From contig JAUFOR010000002.1 in NCBI GenBank assembly GCA_040285745.1, forward strand, positions 186,001-250,000: a stretch of 64,000 nt of DNA. The letters are read 5' to 3'. This document shows positions 9,727-19,525 of this stretch, in pieces. The stretch comes from Barthelona sp. PCE (lineage: Eukaryota > Metamonada: BaSk clade). The notes under the pieces are model-generated. The model made no database searches. It saw nothing but the letters and a program-made list of their open reading frames with translations, and was not told where the DNA came from. Both the position numbers and the translations under genes were made by a program. The first letter of the stretch is position 1; every line of letters starts with the position of its first letter.

Positions 9727-11061
9727 ATGACAGGAAGGGGACCTGTTTTAACGATCCCTAGGGGCGATTTATTTCACTGTGTATATGTATTGGTCTCAAA
9801 TTCTCCACTTTACGCTCGAGTTTCATATATTGGATATTCTGTTGATCCAGCCCGTCGTTTGCGGCAGCACAATGGTCACCTTAAGTCAGGAGGTGCCAAT
9901 TTCACAAAAAAGTATCGACCATGGGAGATGGTTTGTTTCGTTTATGGTTTTCCAGATAAAACTGTTGCTTTACAGTTTGAATGGGCACTTCAAAACCCAG
10001 AAGCCTCAACGAAGGTGCCAAACGAGTTCTCAGAGGAGGCAAAAAAGAGTCAGTCGCGGTACATGGTACAGAACAAATTATTTATACTTCTGAATATGCT
10101 CTCTGTGGATCCATGGAAGTCATGGCCCCTCAAGTTGCATTTCCTAAGCGACTCACATCTCCGTTATCTCTCTGGTGCAACACTTCCTCCTGATATCATG
10201 ATAACTGTTGGTGACTTTCTAATTAAGAAGAAGCAAGATGCAAGCAGCAATGAATTGCAGGTTACAGAGGACGATTACTATGCAGTAGACGATAGTAAGT
10301 GTATTATATGCCAGGGTCCTATAGATTTGAGCGATCCAAAGACGCGATTTGTTCAATGCTCCCACACAAATTGTAAGTGTTTTGGCCACGTTGCGTGTTT
10401 TGCAATGTGTATGCTTCGTTCGGAAAACAGATACACGGACCGTGTTTTGGGTCTCATCCCTAGTGTTGGAAAGTGTCCAGCTTGTCGTGAGATGATTAAA
10501 TGGAGTGATATGATTGAGAAGATGAGGAGCAGACAGGCGAAAGGAGATGATATAACAAATGAAAAGATAGAGACAGCATATAACGAGATAGAAAATCTTT
10601 TGAACTCGTCAATTGACATTGTAGATTATGAGCCACTGGTGAATATAGACACAGTAATGAGGAAGCGTGAAGAAGAAGGATTGATTTTGAAGATTGAAGA
10701 ACGGCCTATAAGTCCTATTGTAGTCAAGGAACTATTTAACGAAAAAGAAAATAACGTAATGGAAGATTTTAATGACATTGTAAGCAAGACAAAGCTGAAA
10801 AAGGATCTTTTCTCAAGACTATTGAATGACTTGGATTCAGATGAAGAAGTAGCGGTTAATGACACAGTGATTAACTTGGAAGATGGTAAATCTGGAGAGA
10901 ATGCGAAAGATGAAGTTAAAAACTCGAAAATTTCGTTTAGTGTTTCCAGTCTGGATGAGATTAAGTCTCAGACAAAAGTGAGGCGATACGATAATTTTGC
11001 ATGGTTTGATAAGAACAACAGCGGTACCATTTCATCATCGGATGATGATTGTTTTTGGTGA
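9727..11061 (+). CDS. SLX1: SLX1 structure-specific endonuclease subunit
   Basis: 444 residues. The N-terminal GIY-YIG nuclease domain (about 14-100) shows CVYVLVSN, SYIGYS, the catalytic Arg region RRLRQHNG and the metal-binding Glu in ALQFEWALQ. A C-terminal RING/PHD-like zinc domain (about 190-265) has paired Cys/His ligands in CIICQGP, CSHTNCKCFGHVACF and CPACREM. This is the diagnostic SLX1 architecture. With SLX4, SLX1 cuts branched DNA such as Holliday junctions and 5' flaps in the nucleus. An acidic and basic low-complexity tail of about 170 residues follows the zinc domain and makes the protein longer than animal or yeast SLX1. It ends in TGA followed by TTTAATAAA. RAD52 and KU70 in the same window add to a DNA-repair set. 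Confidence 0.95.
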   Translation: MTGRGPVLTIPRGDLFHCVYVLVSNSPLYARVSYIGYSVDPARRLRQHNGHLKSGGANFTKKYRPWEMVCFVYGFPDKTVALQFEWALQNPEASTKVPNEFSEEAKKSQSRYMVQNKLFILLNMLSVDPWKSWPLKLHFLSDSHLRYLSGATLPPDIMITVGDFLIKKKQDASSNELQVTEDDYYAVDDSKCIICQGPIDLSDPKTRFVQCSHTNCKCFGHVACFAMCMLRSENRYTDRVLGLIPSVGKCPACREMIKWSDMIEKMRSRQAKGDDITNEKIETAYNEIENLLNSSIDIVDYEPLVNIDTVMRKREEEGLILKIEERPISPIVVKELFNEKENNVMEDFNDIVSKTKLKKDLFSRLLNDLDSDEEVAVNDTVINLEDGKSGENAKDEVKNSKISFSVSSLDEIKSQTKVRRYDNFAWFDKNNSGTISSSDDDCFW

Positions 11062-11267
11062 TTTAATAAATTTTCTTAGTAGGGATTCAAATTGTGCCCA
11101 GTAAGTCTATTATGTCGGTGCATACTGTAAAGAAATCTATTGAATTGCGGTACATACACGGATGAAATACATTTTACTTAAGGGTGAGTCAAAAAAAAAT
11201 GGCCTAGCCTAAGTCGTTTAGACTATTGATCTTTTATCACTTTTCTACATAGCTTATTAATCGATTT

Positions 11268-12078
11268 TTGATGGAAGATTTACCTAAACTAACTGGTAAG
11301 TACATTAACTTTCTCAAAATAGACTTTTCAAGATATATCCAAGATTATTATGCTAATAATCTTCTGACAAAAGAAAAGATAGATGTTGACCGTTGCTCAT
11401 CTATTTTATACAATGCTTTGACACGAATGGGTACGTCTGGGCTTGAACCAATTCAAAACGTTATTCTCGCAGTTCTGACATCGCAGCGTAAAAATACTTC
11501 AGGATATGGTTGAAAAGTTTGTCGCTGCTGTCAAAGACAACATAATAGCATTTAGAGAATTTTGTTATGATGTGGATAATAACCGAATCAAATATATTGC
11601 AAAGTATCCTGCAACCATGGGTATCTTTCGTTTATGTGACCGTTTTAGCTGCTGTGGAGAATATGTAATGCCCGAACTACGTGAAGCATTTGAAAATTTT
11701 TTATTGCAGGGTTCTGAAGGAAACTGAAGAAAGAGGATTTCATTCCATTTTTCAACTCGTGGTATGAAGATGAAGCTGCATCGCTCACTGCCATACATTA
11801 TAATTAGAGATGATGTATCCACCACTGTTTTAGATGAATTTGATGACGTTAATAGATTCAAATGGGAGCTCTTGCAGCGACGCAGAAGCGAAAAAGAGGA
11901 AGAAGATGTTGATCAACCTCCTGTTAAAGTACAAAGACTTTCTGGGGGATCTGGTACATATGAATATTTTGATGGTTTAGAAGAATCTGATTCTGACATT
12001 TCAGATTCTGAAAATGATGATTCAATTTGTGAAGATGATAATATTTTTGGAATATACACCTATTCAGAATCCGAATAG
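11268..12078 (+). pseudogene. Frame-broken gene of unknown function (frameshifts or unannotated introns)
   Basis: Three protein-like segments on the plus strand lie in changing frames: MEDLPKLTG... from 11271 (11268 is an earlier Met), then MVEKFVAAVKDN... in the next frame, then an acidic tail ending YTYSESE at 12078. Each frame change coincides with a homopolymer: A5 near 11489, T6 near 11697 and T5 near 11748. Changing one base at each would give a single protein of about 265 residues. Alternatives are short introns: a GTAAGT at 11296 and a GTACGT at 11431 resemble donors, and TTTTTTATTGCAG before 11710 resembles an acceptor, but I found no simple spliced solution. The family is unrecognised. 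The tail (DSDISDSENDD) suggests a nuclear protein. Confidence 0.5.
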
Positions 12079-12382
12079 TCTACTCTTAAATAGTATTTTT
12101 GAATAATTGTATAAATGAATATTTTTAACGTTCTAATTAAGACTATGTATTACGCCCATGTGTGCTATTCTATGTATATTGACAGAAAACACGGAAGTAA
12201 ACATATTATTATATTTTTTTGATAAGTAGAAATTTTCTCACTTTCCCTCTATTTTTCACATATTCAATGTAAGGCGCTGGTGATCCTCCCTAAATTTTGA
12301 ATTTATTACCTTCCACGGCAAAATTTGAATCCCTATCTTAGTGTTTGTACATTTTCACTCCTTTACATTTTTTTGAGGGGCA
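12079..12382. other. Intergenic spacer, no gene seen
   Basis: About 300 bases between the frame-broken gene and the next plus-strand start. It is A+T-rich without a long open frame on either strand. The last 45 bases hold pyrimidine-rich sequence (CACTCCTTTACATTTTTTTG) just before the ATG at 12383, similar to the regions preceding other starts here and probably part of a promoter. Confidence 0.5.
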
Positions 12383-13303
12383 ATGTCTGTTAAAATTGTT
12401 GGGTCTGCAAATTTAGTTGAGCCTACATATTCAGTTCTTAATGAAGATCACAGTGCATATTTTGCTCCAGATTATAGAACGTTAAATCCTCGTAACGTAC
12501 TTTTGAAGGAGGTATCGATGTTCATGGAGCTGTTTGGGGATGCTTCTCCATCGAAATACTCAATTAATTTTGTATTTGATGTGGTAGATACAGCACTTCG
12601 CCATATGTTGCTTATGTTCAAAGATAAGCAACTCACAGTGGGCGCACTGATGAGAGTACTGCAACTAAAGTCACATAGAGTGTTCTGTCTTTGTTTACAC
12701 GGATACATATCTGCCTTACTTGTTGTTAAGGTTCGTGAAAGTATAAAGAAAGATGAAGACACATTTTCAAATACACTTGACGAGAGCTCTGGTGACCATT
12801 ATGATTTCTTCAAGAAAGAAGTGTGTCGAATGAATCCAATGCCACCCTTTACCAGTTCAACCAGTCCGGATCAGTTTGTTAAGGTTTTGTGGCACCAGAT
12901 GTTTGTGATTTACAATGGATTTTGGAAGTCTAGCTCAATAGATCGCACGGAAATGACGAGAGATGAATTCCTGAGTTGGAATAACTTTAGAACAACAAGC
13001 TTTGTGAGGAACAAGAGAGAAAAGGGTGTATTTGAGGACTGGTTGACAGAGTATTGTACCTTAAATGACGATTTGATGATATGTTTAACACCACTAGTCA
13101 CATTTCTGATAGCTTCAATTGTACAGTGTACAGTGAAAAGAATTCGTCCCAAATACTCTTTATTTCCACTTCAATTCCGCTCAGAGCAGGCCAGTGTCTC
13201 AATCGAAGAGTATATGGTCTCTGTTGAAGTTCTAAAATTGTCGTCAGAGCTATTTAGATTTGTTGAAGTGAGCTTGGAAGAAGACGAAGAGGATGAGTTT
13301 TAG
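12383..13303 (+). CDS. Unknown protein, mostly helical
   Basis: 306 residues with a good uninterrupted frame and an acidic C-terminal tail (SLEEDEEDEF). The central region is predicted helical by eye (VFDVVDTALRHMLLMF; MICLTPLVTFLIASIVQ). The last of these is hydrophobic enough to be a buried helix or a weak membrane helix. I considered histone-fold SAGA/TFIID subunits but see no decisive motif. Its TAG stop overlaps the TAA stop of the convergent gene at 13300-14277 within the four bases TTAG, so the two transcripts must overlap at their 3' ends. Confidence 0.8.
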   Translation: MSVKIVGSANLVEPTYSVLNEDHSAYFAPDYRTLNPRNVLLKEVSMFMELFGDASPSKYSINFVFDVVDTALRHMLLMFKDKQLTVGALMRVLQLKSHRVFCLCLHGYISALLVVKVRESIKKDEDTFSNTLDESSGDHYDFFKKEVCRMNPMPPFTSSTSPDQFVKVLWHQMFVIYNGFWKSSSIDRTEMTRDEFLSWNNFRTTSFVRNKREKGVFEDWLTEYCTLNDDLMICLTPLVTFLIASIVQCTVKRIRPKYSLFPLQFRSEQASVSIEEYMVSVEVLKLSSELFRFVEVSLEEDEEDEF

Positions 13304-14277
13304 TTACCCATGTTATTCACAAGTGTCTGAAGGTTGTCTCTAAAAGCTGGGCTAGGGTAACCAGAGATGTTGAATACGCTCATGTATAAAGGCAGCACTT
13401 CAACAAGAATTTCTGGGAAGCAGTGCATTCTTGCATTCAAAAGAATGTCGGGTATAAGAACTGAGCAGTCAATTACGAACAGAAATATGGTGGTTAGTTC
13501 ATATCTTTGTAATTGTGAACTCGTGATCCTTAGAATGAAACTAAGAAGTTTTTTTTGAACTCGGTGTGATCCTTTGCACTGTGCTAATTCTGTCATGCAA
13601 TGCATGATGTCCCCAAAGGCATTGTGGGGTAACTTGTGGTGTGAGTATGAGTAGTATTCCATTACTGTCTCCAGACATGTCAGTTCTTCCAATGTGCATT
13701 GTGTTATTTTCTTCAGCTTACTGTCAATGAGATCGATTGAATCGCTGTTTAGCGGGGGGAGTAGTGCAGTCAGCATTTTCAATGAGTTGTATGGCATTAT
13801 TTGACGAAACCCAAAAGGCACCGTTCTATAGAAGTCGTTCAGGAACGTATGCATGTGCGGACAGTGGATGAGTGCTGCACACGTTAGTGATATGCTTGGG
13901 TAATTGGAAGCGGTTTTTATAAGGTGTTTTGTCTGCCGCCGAGTAGGAGAATGTTTATAATTCGTAATTTCTGACCATTCCAAAAGGGTTTCTCGTATCA
14001 ATTCGGTAGATTTTGGAACAGATTGAACCGGTTTTTGTGATTTTGTGTGAATGTTGCGAATTTTCTTTAGACGTTTATACATATGAAGATTTTGAAAGGC
14101 TTCGTCGCACATACATACAACGCTATTATCCATATCAAGCGCGTTTCTGCTAACTAAGAAGTTGATTGTTAGGAAATCACGGAACTGAAAATTTTTAACA
14201 TCATTCAAGATGCTTAGCATTAAAGAAGATTGTTTTTGGAGTCTATGCGCTACTAAATTATTGAATAACTCCGACAT
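13300..14277 (-). CDS. Unknown helical-repeat protein
   Basis: 325 residues, rich in Leu, Ile and amphipathic helices throughout (for example SLKMLTALLPPLNSDSIDL; CLETVMEYYSYSH), suggesting an armadillo/HEAT-like or VHS-like alpha-solenoid. There is no membrane segment or catalytic signature. It is convergent with the preceding gene, sharing overlapping stop codons, and divergent from the kinesin gene 207 bases away. I do not recognise the family. Confidence 0.8.
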   Translation of the reverse strand: MSELFNNLVAHRLQKQSSLMLSILNDVKNFQFRDFLTINFLVSRNALDMDNSVVCMCDEAFQNLHMYKRLKKIRNIHTKSQKPVQSVPKSTELIRETLLEWSEITNYKHSPTRRQTKHLIKTASNYPSISLTCAALIHCPHMHTFLNDFYRTVPFGFRQIMPYNSLKMLTALLPPLNSDSIDLIDSKLKKITQCTLEELTCLETVMEYYSYSHHKLPHNAFGDIMHCMTELAQCKGSHRVQKKLLSFILRITSSQLQRYELTTIFLFVIDCSVLIPDILLNARMHCFPEILVEVLPLYMSVFNISGYPSPAFRDNLQTLVNNMGN

Positions 14278-14484
14278 AGATGTTTAGAGTTAGATTTAAC
14301 AATAAAATGGTGTGAAAAATGTGAAGGCAGGTTTTTTTTGCAGCCACTCGTATTTACTCATATTAAGAGCTTTTAAGGATGCACCATTTTTTTAAAAGTT
14401 TCTGCAAACATGAAACTAAGCAGTTGAACATGATATAACATTTTCCACTTTTTTTCCTTAAGTCAACTGTATCTAGCCGTTGCA

Positions 14485-16506
14485 ATGTATAACAAAAAGC
14501 CAATGCAGCGTTCACGTAGCTCCTTGAAACAGACAGATCTTGCTGTAGGGAAAGTACGTCGTTCTAACAGTGCACGTCCTAGTTCGACCACATCAGGATC
14601 TGGGAATGAGTCGAACGTCGGTCAGCGCCTCCTTAAAGTTAGGAAGAGATCAGAAGAGCGTATTGCAAAGGGGAAGAAAGATCGAATGGCTGGCGGTAAT
14701 TCGGTTGAGCTCTTCCGTGAGTTTGGAAATGAATTTTCTGAGCTAATTGGCGAGTTTGGCAACACAGAAGTCCCTGTTCCCTCTGCCCATAAACAGTTGA
14801 AAAACCGTGTTACAATTTGTGCCAGAAAACGTCCTCTTCTTCGTAAGGAGATTACCAATGGTCACTTTGATTCAATTATTTGTTCAAACCCATATGTATA
14901 TATTTTGGAAGGTATTTTGGGCAGATCTCTTTCACCTGATATTAAAAAGCATGTTGTTAATCTGGATCACTCATTTGACGAAGGTGATGACAACAACAAG
15001 GTATATACAAGCGTTTGCTATCCTCTACTCGAGAGGCTGTTAAATTCACCACCTGATAATGGTCGTAACGCAGCGACTATTTTCGCTTACGGACAAACAT
15101 CTTCGGGTAAGACATACACCATTGCTGGACTACAATACCGCATCGCAGCAGATGTCTTCACGCTCATGCCTGAGGGATTCACATGTCTTGTGAGCTATTT
15201 CGAGGTTGATGGTAATGAACTTTTTGACTTACTCAATGAAAAGCAAGCGTTGGCGTGTCGTGAGAACAGCGAGGGTGAAACGGTGATCCCAGGTCTTATG
15301 AAGGTGCGTGTTGAGGATGCTTCGGACTTGCTCTCTCTTTTGGAGTACGGTTCGAACTATCGTCGAACCGACAGTACCAACAGAAACTCTGGCTCATCTC
15401 GCACACATGCTGTGTGCACTTTGCACTTTTTTAGCGATACAGCATCTGAGTTTGGCAAGTTTCACTTTGTCGATCTGGCCGGTTCTGAACGTGCTAATGA
15501 CGCATTGTTTCACAACAAGGAGCAGACCAATCAGATGGTTAAGATCAACAGATCGCTCAGTGCGCTTGCAGAGTGTGTGCGTCGTGTAGCTGAGGGTAAG
15601 TCTGCTCGCACAGCATTCCGTCAATCATTACTTACAATGATTCTTAAAGATTGTTTTGCCAACAATAAGCATTCGCTTACCATCATCGGCTGTGTTACTC
15701 CATCATGTATGGATGTCAAGCACAGTTTGACAACTCTGCGTTTTTTGAGTCGTGCTAAGCCAAGTGAGAAGAGTGAGACAGCGGTTAAGCTCCCCAGTAA
15801 TTGGACCAAGGGACAGGTTAATAATTTCATTCGTGTTCTTCTGACAGAGTACATGAAAGAAACTCACAAGTATAGAAATAATCCTCGTAAGGAAGAGATT
15901 TTGAATGAAACTTGTAGCTTGTTCAATATGGCAGGAGGTCGCTTTTCTCATTTAACAGAGTCAGAATTTTTGAACATCTGTCCTGATTTTGGTGCAATTT
16001 TATATGAAGAAATCAACATAGTGAATTTGAAGATGAAGAAGGAATTGATGAAGTTAAGAAAAGCACCAAAAAAGTGTGATATTGAGATGCATCTTGTCAA
16101 TGATTGTGTTAACGTATGTGATATTTGCAATTATATCAGTTGTGAAGGGAATGATGATGCACTTCCAACCAGCGTAAATGATGGCAAAAAAGCCACATTA
16201 CTTGCTGCAAAGAAATATATGAAAACAAGGAATTATGACATGCATTTTAAAATAGAAGATCCTGATTTGCTTCGTTGTGTTGATTTCATGGGTGTTTTAG
16301 ACGGCCGTCTTGTATTTATTGTTCCAGCAGCTGATATGGATTATTTTCAGAACGTTATCATCACAAAAGATTATATCAAAAACTTTATTTTCTCGATGCT
16401 TTCTCCATTTGCTCCAGACGATAGTGGTTGCATCCGTGTTGGTAATATTAAGGGTCCAGTTGCCCGTTCTACATGCGTTTTGTTAATTCAGAATGATGTA
16501 GATTAG
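14485..16506 (+). CDS. Kinesin motor protein, kinesin-13-like
   Basis: 673 residues with a motor domain near 105-430. The P-loop is GQTSSGKTYT, switch I NSGSSRTH and switch II DLAGSERA. The first strand ICARKRPLLRKE and the block LDHSFDEGDDNNKVY resemble kinesin-13 (V.VRKRPL...E; FDYAFDE). Kinesin-13 proteins use ATP to depolymerise microtubule ends and control spindle and flagellar length. The Ser/Arg-rich N-terminus (RSRSSLKQTD, RRSNSARPSS) may be regulated by phosphorylation. The 240-residue C-terminal region after SLTTLRFLSRA has helical segments and a Cys cluster (CVNVCDICNYISC) that I do not recognise in kinesin-13. Subfamily assignment is by motif only. Confidence 0.9.
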   Translation: MYNKKPMQRSRSSLKQTDLAVGKVRRSNSARPSSTTSGSGNESNVGQRLLKVRKRSEERIAKGKKDRMAGGNSVELFREFGNEFSELIGEFGNTEVPVPSAHKQLKNRVTICARKRPLLRKEITNGHFDSIICSNPYVYILEGILGRSLSPDIKKHVVNLDHSFDEGDDNNKVYTSVCYPLLERLLNSPPDNGRNAATIFAYGQTSSGKTYTIAGLQYRIAADVFTLMPEGFTCLVSYFEVDGNELFDLLNEKQALACRENSEGETVIPGLMKVRVEDASDLLSLLEYGSNYRRTDSTNRNSGSSRTHAVCTLHFFSDTASEFGKFHFVDLAGSERANDALFHNKEQTNQMVKINRSLSALAECVRRVAEGKSARTAFRQSLLTMILKDCFANNKHSLTIIGCVTPSCMDVKHSLTTLRFLSRAKPSEKSETAVKLPSNWTKGQVNNFIRVLLTEYMKETHKYRNNPRKEEILNETCSLFNMAGGRFSHLTESEFLNICPDFGAILYEEINIVNLKMKKELMKLRKAPKKCDIEMHLVNDCVNVCDICNYISCEGNDDALPTSVNDGKKATLLAAKKYMKTRNYDMHFKIEDPDLLRCVDFMGVLDGRLVFIVPAADMDYFQNVIITKDYIKNFIFSMLSPFAPDDSGCIRVGNIKGPVARSTCVLLIQNDVD

Positions 16507-16541
16507 TAAATTTTGATAACGCATTTTCATCCTTTTTCATA

Positions 16542-17102
16542 ATGATTAATCCGGCAGAAGCATTCATCACGTCGGCAATTGTTGGGGGCGTTGTAATATT
16601 TTTGATTATTGTGATATTAAGCAGAAGAAGATACACTAAACCTGTATATGAGGCTTTAAGCAAGGAACTAGCAGAGTTTCCGGAGGAATTTCGTGCCAAG
16701 GCCTCGGAATCTGTAAGAGATAATAAGAATTTCCTTGTCAACTCTTGCCACCCACACATTTATGAGAGTTTGCAACCGGGATTTGGATTTGCAACGGACA
16801 CAACACAGAGTTACACAGTTTTGAACTTCAGAAAGGTTCTTAAGGAAAGCATATTGCTCCTTGAACGAACATTACGAACAAACAATGTGCTTTATGGTGT
16901 TAATTCTTCAGAAAGCTCAGCGCAGTATCTAAAACGTATTCAATCATTGTCTATTGGTACAATTAGTGAAAAGCACATTGATATTTATTCAAGTGGCTTG
17001 GAGAAAGCTTTATATTCTAATGATGTAATAACTGAACAAGAATTTAAAGAAGCGTACAAGAGCTTTGTTGCTATTCGTAATGTTATTCGTGAAGGAGACT
17101 AA
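16542..17102 (+). CDS. Small single-pass membrane protein, possibly C1orf43/NICE-3-like
   Basis: 186 residues. An N-terminal membrane anchor (about residues 9-27, IVGGVVIFLIIVILSRRR) is followed by a basic stop-transfer motif and a soluble domain. The C-terminal stretch with KALYSNDVITEQEFKEAYKS resembles the end of animal C1orf43 (YETARYGTGVFGQNEYLRY) in pattern and position, and the overall layout of an N-terminal anchor plus helical domain also fits. That family is Golgi- or phagosome-associated with unclear biochemistry. The similarity is short, so the assignment is tentative. CCTTTTTC lies about 10 bases before the start. The stop is TAAATG. Confidence 0.75.
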   Translation: MINPAEAFITSAIVGGVVIFLIIVILSRRRYTKPVYEALSKELAEFPEEFRAKASESVRDNKNFLVNSCHPHIYESLQPGFGFATDTTQSYTVLNFRKVLKESILLLERTLRTNNVLYGVNSSESSAQYLKRIQSLSIGTISEKHIDIYSSGLEKALYSNDVITEQEFKEAYKSFVAIRNVIREGD

Positions 17103-17223
17103 ATGACTTTATTGGTATTAATAGAATTATAACGATTGTATTGCACCACTTGTGAATATAAATTATTGATTGTGCAAGTGGTTCATCTTTAAAGATATAA
17201 GCCGAGGAGAAAAAGGTGTAAAT

Positions 17224-17967
17224 CTATGTTTTGTCAACTAGGTGCTTGTGTCCAGAGCAATGCCAAGATGTAGGTGAAACTGTGATGCCTGACTCTGTTT
17301 CCACTGTTCTGAACGCACATTGGCAGCAATAGCCACGTGCCCCTCGCTTAGAGTCCATAATAGCACGTATAACTCCTTTGTTCGGATAATTGTTTCGGAA
17401 AAAAGTTACTGAACACTCTGAAGAAAACAATAAATTATCAAATATCAAAACTGGGAAGCAGCACTTTGAGCAGCGTAACTCATCACAACATGTATCTGTA
17501 TCAATAATTGTGTTTTCTCCAAGAAGTACTGTAGCACCGCCAAGAGTGGTTTTAAAACAGTATGATGTGAGGCCAGATACTTCGTTCACCTCTTCCAGGT
17601 CACTTACATTATGATCTGTCTCAGTTTCACCAATATCTTCCATTAATTCAGATAAGTCATTCATAAAGCTATCGTAAATACTGGGATGTCCCATAAAAGA
17701 CGTCCCAGATGAGTTGTATGATGAAGAAGGAGTTGGATGTTGTTTGGAATTACCTCCAAAACCTCTTTCATACATACATGGTGGTGAGAAAGGCTCACTT
17801 ACGCCATGCTCAATTGTAAAATTGTCCAATTCCATCGGAGTTCCAACATCTAAAAAGCTTTCAGAGTTAAACATCATATGATTGCCATCATTTTGGTTCC
17901 CCAATCCGTCTGAAGGATGATCGATCATATCAATGAACGAGTCAAGGTCATCCATCTCAAACGTCAT
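17224..17967 (-). CDS. CFAP418: Cilia- and flagella-associated protein 418 (C8orf37-like)
   Basis: About 247 residues from MTFEMDDLDS; upstream in-frame codons to 18075 do not look conserved. The C-terminal 100 residues match the C8orf37/CFAP418 domain: CDELRCSKCCFPVL, a central FFRNN motif, RGARGYCCQCAFRTVE and a closing WHCSGH. These equal the human pattern of CDHLRCIACDF, FFRNN, GTRAYACQCSWRT and WVCGKH. The paired Cys suggest zinc binding. The N-terminal DDLDSFIDMIDH short acidic helix also echoes the human LDELLDEV start. In animals the protein acts at the ciliary base and photoreceptors. Its presence indicates a flagellated organism, in line with DNAAF4 here. The middle is Ser-rich and disordered. 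Confidence 0.85.
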   Translation of the reverse strand: MTFEMDDLDSFIDMIDHPSDGLGNQNDGNHMMFNSESFLDVGTPMELDNFTIEHGVSEPFSPPCMYERGFGGNSKQHPTPSSSYNSSGTSFMGHPSIYDSFMNDLSELMEDIGETETDHNVSDLEEVNEVSGLTSYCFKTTLGGATVLLGENTIIDTDTCCDELRCSKCCFPVLIFDNLLFSSECSVTFFRNNYPNKGVIRAIMDSKRGARGYCCQCAFRTVETESGITVSPTSWHCSGHKHLVDKT

Positions 17968-18157
17968 CTTCTGAAAAGTGTGAGAAATGCAATTGCGTAG
18001 TGGCCAAATCGGAAAATATAGCACCAAATAGTGTTGTTCGATTTTAAAGTTCTGGCTGCTAAACTCGCAATTCAAAAGCTTAACAGCCAGGACTTATGAT
18101 CCTTATTTCATCAAAACAATGTTTTTCATTTTTTCCACATTTACACTGCATAAAACA

Positions 18158-19054
18158 ATGGCTGAGACAGAAGAAGAGCCTCACAATCTTGCAAACAACA
18201 CAGCCTTTGAATTGGACTGTCAGGGCAATGCGCAAAAGAAAATCGAAACCCAGAAGCCAAAAGGGTTTATATACCCTAATGGGCAGACTGTAATGGAGAC
18301 AGAGACCGCATTGCGCAAGTTACCATCGCTAAATGAGGTCCAATCTAGACCTATTCGCGGAGGAAATTTTAACAGCTATTTATCAGCTGATACGATTATA
18401 GAACACGCCAATGAGATATTTGGGTCCACTGGATATTCGATTCGTGTTATGGAGCTCAAACAAGATCATCTTGAAGAAAAAGTTGATGATAAGGGGTTGA
18501 CACGCTACTCATTGATAGCACATGCTGTGATAAGGGTGACTTTTGCAAATGGGTGCATTAAAGAGAACGTGGGCATTGGAAAATTCGGTAATACAAAGGA
18601 ACTTGCTGCTGCAATAGATAAAGCTTATAAGGAAGCAGTAACGGATGGAATTAAACGATGCTTAAGGCCAATGGGTAGCTACCTCGGCCATGCCTTGGAC
18701 GAAAACAAAATTAAAGCAGAGAACAGAAGAGTTGCTGATATTCGAACAAAGAAATTGCAGTCAGTTATGGGTGGTGCAGGAGTACCAACATTGAATAATT
18801 TAAAGGGAAACCCTGTAGGGAGGCGGAGAGAGGCACCTAAGTTTACAACAAAACAGATAAAAGATGTGAAACCGATGCAAGCGGTGAAACCCATGAAGGC
18901 TATGCAACCTGCATTACCAACAGAGACAAAACCTCGGATGAAGGAAGAGGTAGTGTACAGCGATGTAAGTGACAGTGAAGATGAAGAGTTTATTCCAACA
19001 AACAAAAAAGAGAAGAAACCAAAATTGCAGTTTTCAATGTCAGACAGTGAATAG
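18158..19054 (+). CDS. RAD52: RAD52 recombination mediator/annealing protein
   Basis: About 298 residues from MAETEEEP; an ATG at 18119 is in frame but gives a hydrophobic extension unlike the family. The conserved DNA-binding/ring-forming domain spans about 55-190: FNSYLSADTIIEHANEIFG, GYSIRVMELKQ, IAHAVIRVTF, GCIKENVGIGKFG and KAYKEAVTDGIKRCLRPMG. RAD52 anneals single strands and loads RAD51 in homologous recombination. A Met/Lys/Pro-rich tail and an acidic SDVSDSEDEEF stretch close the protein. The start is divergent from CFAP418. Confidence 0.93.
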   Translation: MAETEEEPHNLANNTAFELDCQGNAQKKIETQKPKGFIYPNGQTVMETETALRKLPSLNEVQSRPIRGGNFNSYLSADTIIEHANEIFGSTGYSIRVMELKQDHLEEKVDDKGLTRYSLIAHAVIRVTFANGCIKENVGIGKFGNTKELAAAIDKAYKEAVTDGIKRCLRPMGSYLGHALDENKIKAENRRVADIRTKKLQSVMGGAGVPTLNNLKGNPVGRRREAPKFTTKQIKDVKPMQAVKPMKAMQPALPTETKPRMKEEVVYSDVSDSEDEEFIPTNKKEKKPKLQFSMSDSE

Positions 19055-19115
19055 CAATTATAGTCACACATCACCAGGACCAGGAAACTTGGATCAGTGT
19101 TAAAAAATAAAATTT

Positions 19116-19484
19116 TTAGATAGTTAATGAGAAAACAGAGTTAGTGATGAACCATTCTCCATCATCATCCTCTAAAAGATGGAAAAATTCAGCAAAAGCA
19201 AGAGGGGTGTCGTCATCATCGTCCATAACAACGTGACCAGTGACCAAAATATTGACACCATCACCAACAGAAGGCTGACCATCGCAGTTGCTGACGTGAT
19301 GCTCAATAGTCTTGTATTGAACAGTTTCCTCGAGATGGTGCTTGATTTCCTTGGGACCCTCGAGTGAAGTACCTGTGTACGTCATGTATGAACCATCACG
19401 ATAAAATGAACATATATCAGTTCTATCTTCCCCATCAAAGACATCATAGTAGGCCTTAACGAATTCGTCAACGAAGTCTTCCAT
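19116..19484 (-). CDS. NTF2: Nuclear transport factor 2
   Basis: 122 residues, the normal NTF2 length. The sequence begins with the typical helix FVDEFVKAYYDVFDG and continues with FYRDGSYMTYTGTSLEGPKEI and closing strands EWFITNSVFSLTI. NTF2 carries RanGDP through the nuclear pore to sustain the Ran gradient. An unusual acidic run (VVMDDDDDTPLAFAEFF) replaces the usual loop before the last strands. It is divergent from the small longin-like gene, with about 41 bases between the two ATGs, and convergent with RAD52. Confidence 0.92.
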   Translation of the reverse strand: MEDFVDEFVKAYYDVFDGEDRTDICSFYRDGSYMTYTGTSLEGPKEIKHHLEETVQYKTIEHHVSNCDGQPSVGDGVNILVTGHVVMDDDDDTPLAFAEFFHLLEDDDGEWFITNSVFSLTI

Positions 19485-19525
19485 TGTTATGTTTTGAAGA
19501 AAGTGGAAAAAAAATTTCTACTTGT

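Noticed and set aside
19484-19525. Start of the longin-like gene at 19484
   Set aside because: The codon is TTG and overlaps the ATG of NTF2; MIVRFDV at 19526 gives a natural longin start.
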